From NCBI RefSeq assembly GCF_900102375.1, contig NZ_FNBO01000005.1, positions 148,409-212,408 on the forward strand: 64,000 nt of DNA, in the 5' to 3' direction. The DNA comes from Halorubrum xinjiangense. Lineage in GTDB: Archaea; Halobacteriota; Halobacteria; Halobacteriales; Haloferacaceae. Shown here in pieces: positions 60,630 through 64,000 of this stretch. Each line of letters starts with the position of its first letter. The stretch's first letter is position 1. The notes under the pieces were generated by a model, which had not been told where the DNA came from, did no database searches, and was given only the letters and a program-made list of their open reading frames with translations. Position numbers and translations under genes: made by a program.

Positions 60630-60880
60630 TACGTAGTACGCACGGACCGTAACCGTGCGAATTCCTCACCTTCAGCCCTCCTAGCGACTGAATCGTGATT
60701 TTGGCGGGTGTTTTCGGGGGGTCGGAAACTTCCTAACTCAACCGGTCGCCGTATGCTGGTCGCCTCCGTCCGGGAATCCGGTTATATCACTCGGATCTAT
60801 ACATAAGTATCTAGCGGCGTCGCCGACCTCCGCGCCCGACGAGATAGAGGGGCGGTAGCGATCGTGTCAAAGGGAATCCG
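60630..60880. other. Gap between tRNA-Val and the Mrr-like gene
   Basis: Nothing coding. A 19-base hairpin sits at 60,642-60,660, and a TTATATCAC / TATACATAAG AT-rich patch at about 60,783-60,808. No duplication of the tRNA 3' end was found up to 64 kb. Confidence 0.4.
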
Positions 60881-62245
60881 TCAGAGGCCGCCGATACTGA
60901 GGAGCACTCCGAGCAAGACGAGGGCGACGACGCAGACCGCGCCGACGGCGAGCGGCGTGTTCTCCATCGCCTTCTCGTAGAACGGCATCGATTCGTACTC
61001 CTCGCGGAACGCGTCCCGGTTCGCCGCGTCGTAGAAGTACTTCGTTTTGAACGCGAAGCGCTCGGTCACCGCGCACCCGGTACAAACGGGAGTACCCTCT
61101 AGACGCTCCGTCTTGATGTGCGAGTTACAGTTGATGCTTCCGCAGTTCGCGCAGTACGTGTAGGTCGTGTCGGCCCCAGTCGTATCGCAGTGGACGCACC
61201 GGTGAATCCCGTCCTCGCTCGTCACGCGTGACGGCCCCGCCGCGAAGTACTCGTACGGATACGTGTACTCTCCTAGGTCGGTCGTGTGCCGAACCTGCGG
61301 GAGGTACACCGGCTCGATCGATTGGACCGAGATGTCAGACCGGTTCGGCTCGCACGTCTTCGTGTACGTGACGTTGTTGTCTCCGGTGTAGGAGACGGTC
61401 GTCGTGTGATGGTCTCGGAGTCGGTCGACGGCCCAGTCTTTGTACTCGGTCTGCGTTTGCCCAAACCGTCGCTCCTCAACCGCGTCGAATTGACCTTCGA
61501 ACCGGTCCGCTTCGAGTTCGACGGTCGCGTGAAGGTTCCCCACCACGAGGTTCGAGACGTCACCGGACGCGGTTTGCGGGCGGCCGCGTTCGGCGTGGAC
61601 GACGAACCGGGACCGATCGTTGACGCGGTGAATCACGCCGACCGACGTCTCGAAGACCGCGTTCGTGTCCGCGGTCACGGCGACGACCGGTCGGAACGTA
61701 ACGCGAGAGTGCGGCGCGGGAAGGTCCGCCGACTCGATGTTGTCGATGTCTTGGAACGCCTCCTCGACGGGTGCGGCAACCGACGTCGCCGGGTCGAACG
61801 GCCGAAGCGTCGCGTCGCACAGGATCTCGATCCGCCCGTTGTACAGGTCCAGCCCGATCTCGTCCGCGATCTCGCGCAGGTCCTCGCCGTCGATCAGCTC
61901 GATCGGGTACGGGTCGTCGTTCCGCCGCAACCGGTCGGCATACTCGATAGCCGGGCCGGTAAACCGACCGGTCGTTACCACCATCCCGCGTTTCGGCCCG
62001 TCGAACTCGAACGTCGCAATCGCCGAGTGTAGCTTCTGGACCACCGGCCGTCCGACCGTCCCCGTGTGCTTACACTCGACGACGACGCCGCGCCGCGTCC
62101 CGTCGACGACCTCTTCCATCAGGATGTCTCGTCCTTCGTCAGCCGTCCGCTCAGCCTGCCGCACGTTTTCGTAGCCGAGATTCCGAAAGATGTCCTCCGT
62201 AACGTTCTCGAACTCAAATCCAGAGAGATCGTCAAGGATGGCCAT
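60881..62245 (-). CDS. Mrr-type restriction endonuclease with zinc ribbon and C-terminal membrane helix
   Basis: A 454-residue protein. The N-terminal Mrr_cat-like domain has FEFENVTEDIFRNLGYENV, DEGRDI (Asp 40) and VVVECKHTG (Glu 57 and Lys 59, PD-(D/E)xK site), then VQKLHSAIATFEFD and VVTTGRFTGPAIEYADRL. The middle, about 150-340, is beta-rich and unrecognised. A double zinc ribbon follows, CVHCDT ... CANCGSINCNSH ... CTGC (about 349-400), and the last 20 residues are one membrane helix (VGAVCVVALVLLGVLLSI). Likely membrane-tethered DNA-cleaving enzyme; a defence role is inferred. No methyltransferase neighbour. Confidence 0.8.
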   Translation of the reverse strand: MAILDDLSGFEFENVTEDIFRNLGYENVRQAERTADEGRDILMEEVVDGTRRGVVVECKHTGTVGRPVVQKLHSAIATFEFDGPKRGMVVTTGRFTGPAIEYADRLRRNDDPYPIELIDGEDLREIADEIGLDLYNGRIEILCDATLRPFDPATSVAAPVEEAFQDIDNIESADLPAPHSRVTFRPVVAVTADTNAVFETSVGVIHRVNDRSRFVVHAERGRPQTASGDVSNLVVGNLHATVELEADRFEGQFDAVEERRFGQTQTEYKDWAVDRLRDHHTTTVSYTGDNNVTYTKTCEPNRSDISVQSIEPVYLPQVRHTTDLGEYTYPYEYFAAGPSRVTSEDGIHRCVHCDTTGADTTYTYCANCGSINCNSHIKTERLEGTPVCTGCAVTERFAFKTKYFYDAANRDAFREEYESMPFYEKAMENTPLAVGAVCVVALVLLGVLLSIGGL

Positions 62246-62468
62246 CCGAGTTCACTCTAATCGTGCCATTTCGCCCGTAAATACGTTCCTTCGGTTCTGT
62301 CGAAACTCCGTGCCAACGATATCTCGGTGGAGACACCACTCTCAAGCTCACGCAGACGCGCGCCGTTTTGAGTTGGGAGCGCTCGGTACCGGTGATCCAA
62401 AGAGTAGTGATTTTGCTCTACAAACTAACGTTTATTAATATAAAAGGAGTCTGCCACACTAATGCTAG

Positions 62469-63900
62469 TTGACATCCTCCTCCGCGTGAACGCGGAGGAA
62501 TCCCGACCGCGTTTGGGATATTAGGGTTTGCAGTCTACCACTTGTTCCTGCGGTTGGAATCCGCTGGACAAGTCGTATAGGTGGACTGCGGGCTGTGCCA
62601 ACCAGCCGGTACTCCTATCTCCGAACGACTGTCCGGGAGACTCGGAGTTACTTTTCTCGTTGATATTGAGTCGGATGTTCTCCGCTCCGTTCACGTCCGC
62701 GTTGAACGCCGCATCGCACTCCTCACAGACATACAGGCCACGCTCGACGCGCTGGCTGTCCTCCTCTCTCCCGCACATACAACACGTCTTGCTCGTGGCA
62801 CTCTCGTCCACTTCCACAACTTCGATCCCCTCGACCTTCGCTTTGTATTCGAGGATGTTGGTGAAGCGGTTGAATGCCCACCCGTGTAGATCGAGGTTGC
62901 CGTGCTTGCCCCAGTTTTTCGAGTTGCCGTTCTCGTCCTCACGGACGCCCTCCAAGTTACCGATATTGATACGGCCAACACCCTTCTCGATACATCGTTG
63001 AACGATGTGTTTGGCGAGACCGTGGAAGAAGTGGGTGCGGCGTTCCGACCATTTCGCATGGAGACGTGTGGCTCGTTCACCACCGCTGTCGTCGCACTTG
63101 GCAATTTCCTTCGGGAAGTAGTACCCGTCCTGTTTCAGACGGGTTCCGGGGTACAGGTCGGCGTCTTCGGTACTGTAGGCGACAGCGGCGAAGTTGCTGA
63201 TGCCGAGGTCGATGCCCGCTGTCTCGGTACCGGGAGCGGTGGGTGTCTTGGTTTCGTCTGTACAGACGAGGTGTAGTTCCCACCGCTCTTTCGCTTGGTC
63301 GTAGACGGCGCGAACCTGTTGAAGGTTCTCGACGGTGACGCCGGGACGCGTCTCGTATTCAACAAGGATGTATTCCCGCGCTCGGGGGTGTTCCTTGTGG
63401 TTCGCGCCCTTCGAGAGTCGCACTCGATTGTTCTTGGTGTCGTGGCGGATGCCGTTCTGCTTCCACGTCACCGTGCTACGCGGGTGTTCTTCGTGGACGC
63501 GGTTGCCGTCGGTGTCGTAGTAGTTGCGTTTGCGGTAGCCGGGCGGATTCGCCCTGTCGTCGGACTTCCTCTTTTCGTACCACGAGTTGAAGGCTTCAGC
63601 GAGTTCCTCCAGAACGCGCTGACTGGACTGCGAATGTAATCCCTTGTACTTGTTGTGGGTCTTCAACTCGTCTTTGAGGTCGCCGTGATCGGGAATCTCC
63701 CCGGTTTCTTCCCAGACTTCTCGGGAGTGGTAGTTGGCGACGTTCCAGAGTTTGCTGGCGCTCCACCCGTGCCGGTCGAGTATCTCAGCCACTTGATTGT
63801 GGTTAAGAATTTTGGCGCGGTGGGTGCGGTGAACCTCCAGCATTCTGAACGCCTATATAACCTGTTATACGAGCTTTTCTTGTAAAGGTTCGGCTGAGAG
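62469..63900 (-). mobile_element. IS1341-type element with solo tnpB
   Basis: A tnpB-only IS200/IS605 relative on the minus strand. The right end is the palindrome TTGACATCCTCCTCCGCG ... CGCGGAGGA at 62,469-62,500, the same terminal sequence as the solo ends in the 36-48 kb region. By analogy with other TnpB systems, the omega RNA would run from the end of tnpB through this end, and the guide would be the bases just outside (minus strand CTAGCATTAGTGTGGC). Left end not identified; the hairpin at 63,959 may belong to it or to a neighbour. Confidence 0.7.
62521..63843 (-). CDS. tnpB: TnpB, RNA-guided nuclease (IS1341 type)
   Basis: A 440-residue TnpB, the Cas12 ancestor. RuvC residues: Asp 212 in GIDLGISNFA, Glu 298 in NIGNLEGVRED and Asp 383 in FNADVNGAENI. 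Zinc ribbon CCMCG ... CEEC (354-376). The N-terminal VHRTHRAKILNHNQVAEIL is shorter than usual but complete, and the C-terminal LAQPAVHLYDLSSGFQPQEQV with VVDCKP is characteristic of this haloarchaeal group. The frame is unbroken, so it may be active. No tnpA near. Confidence 0.92.
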   Translation of the reverse strand: MLEVHRTHRAKILNHNQVAEILDRHGWSASKLWNVANYHSREVWEETGEIPDHGDLKDELKTHNKYKGLHSQSSQRVLEELAEAFNSWYEKRKSDDRANPPGYRKRNYYDTDGNRVHEEHPRSTVTWKQNGIRHDTKNNRVRLSKGANHKEHPRAREYILVEYETRPGVTVENLQQVRAVYDQAKERWELHLVCTDETKTPTAPGTETAGIDLGISNFAAVAYSTEDADLYPGTRLKQDGYYFPKEIAKCDDSGGERATRLHAKWSERRTHFFHGLAKHIVQRCIEKGVGRINIGNLEGVREDENGNSKNWGKHGNLDLHGWAFNRFTNILEYKAKVEGIEVVEVDESATSKTCCMCGREEDSQRVERGLYVCEECDAAFNADVNGAENIRLNINEKSNSESPGQSFGDRSTGWLAQPAVHLYDLSSGFQPQEQVVDCKP

Positions 63901-63958
63901 CGTGGAATATCCGGCCTTGCTATCGGCGGTGGATTGTTGAACGGGTTGTCGGATTCAT

Positions 63959-63978
63959 CCCGCGCCTAAAGGCGCGGG
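63959..63978 (-). repeat. 20-bp perfect palindrome near the window edge
   Basis: CCCGCGCC-TAAA-GGCGCGGG with AGAATACC and GATGAATCC flanks on the minus strand. Its shape (CCCGCGCC, short T/A loop, then ATGAATCC) resembles IS605-type right-end hairpins, so it may be the right end of a minus-strand element beginning beyond the window, or the left end of the solo tnpB element. The element boundary cannot be decided here. Confidence 0.5.
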
Positions 63979-64000
63979 TATTCTCCTTGCGATTTATAAT

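Noticed and set aside
60630..64000. Integrated element bounded by a tRNA-Val 3'-end duplication
   Set aside because: No repeat of the tRNA-Val 3' end was found downstream and no integrase gene is present.

Overview
The window is chromosomal DNA from a halophilic archaeon of class Halobacteria, most like Halorubrum or a close relative. Evidence: very high G+C and acidic proteins in the first half, leaderless genes with a TATA box about 25-30 bases before the start codon, Tat-lipoprotein signals, a bacterioruberin operon, coenzyme F420 genes beside the archaeal tubulin CetZ, archaeal TrmY, and many haloarchaea-specific small families. Genus assignment is inference.

About 1-24.4 kb is mostly core genome: the end of an MBL-fold hydrolase, stress proteins (Usp), the c-di-AMP synthase DacZ, the bacterioruberin operon crtD-lyeJ-cruF, two SDR oxidoreductases, thiE, a MATE exporter, an MscS channel, cofG and cofC (F420), cetZ, a CNNM/CBS transporter, tmk, an ATP-grasp ligase, an ArsN2-like acetyltransferase, pyrF, a 46-residue zinc finger, trmY and a CHY zinc-finger protein. 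Two copies of a long noncoding repeat (about 5.89-6.26 kb and 23.64-24.2 kb, opposite orientations) lie here.

A tRNA-Pro(CGG) at 24.35 kb opens an accessory patch (24.4-28.5 kb). It holds a small RHH-like protein, a decayed IS6-family transposase and a chemotaxis transducer. Short repeats of the tRNA 3' end and of flanking sequence suggest past integration events. Core-like genes return at 28.6-33.7 kb (DUF429, TVP38, GtrA, sulfatase, alpha/beta hydrolase, DUF7553).

From 33.8 kb to the end the DNA is mosaic and regulatory: a cytochrome P450 pseudogene; several winged-helix regulators; an FAD protein with degenerate motifs; a 1488-residue PAS/GAF/Bat-type regulator; a sensor-DUF4097-sensor operon; two CPBP proteases; two copies of a three-gene module (winged helix plus two small DUF7521-like membrane proteins), one next to an ABC transporter; a nucleoside phosphorylase; and a phototaxis cluster (HalX response regulator, transducer, sensory rhodopsin). 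It also has an IS200/IS605 element whose tnpB has an amber codon, a tRNA-Val(CAC), an Mrr-type nuclease with zinc ribbon and C-terminal membrane helix, and a solo TnpB element. Three solo copies of an IS605-type right end occur at 36.97, 45.73 and 48.33 kb. The last two are inverted 30-bp repeats bracketing 2.6 kb of cargo, and each interrupts a host gene.

Themes: membrane and pigment adaptation to salt and light (bacterioruberin, rhodopsin, MscS, c-di-AMP), F420 metabolism, and sensing/regulation, with IS200/IS605-derived ends shaping the accessory half.
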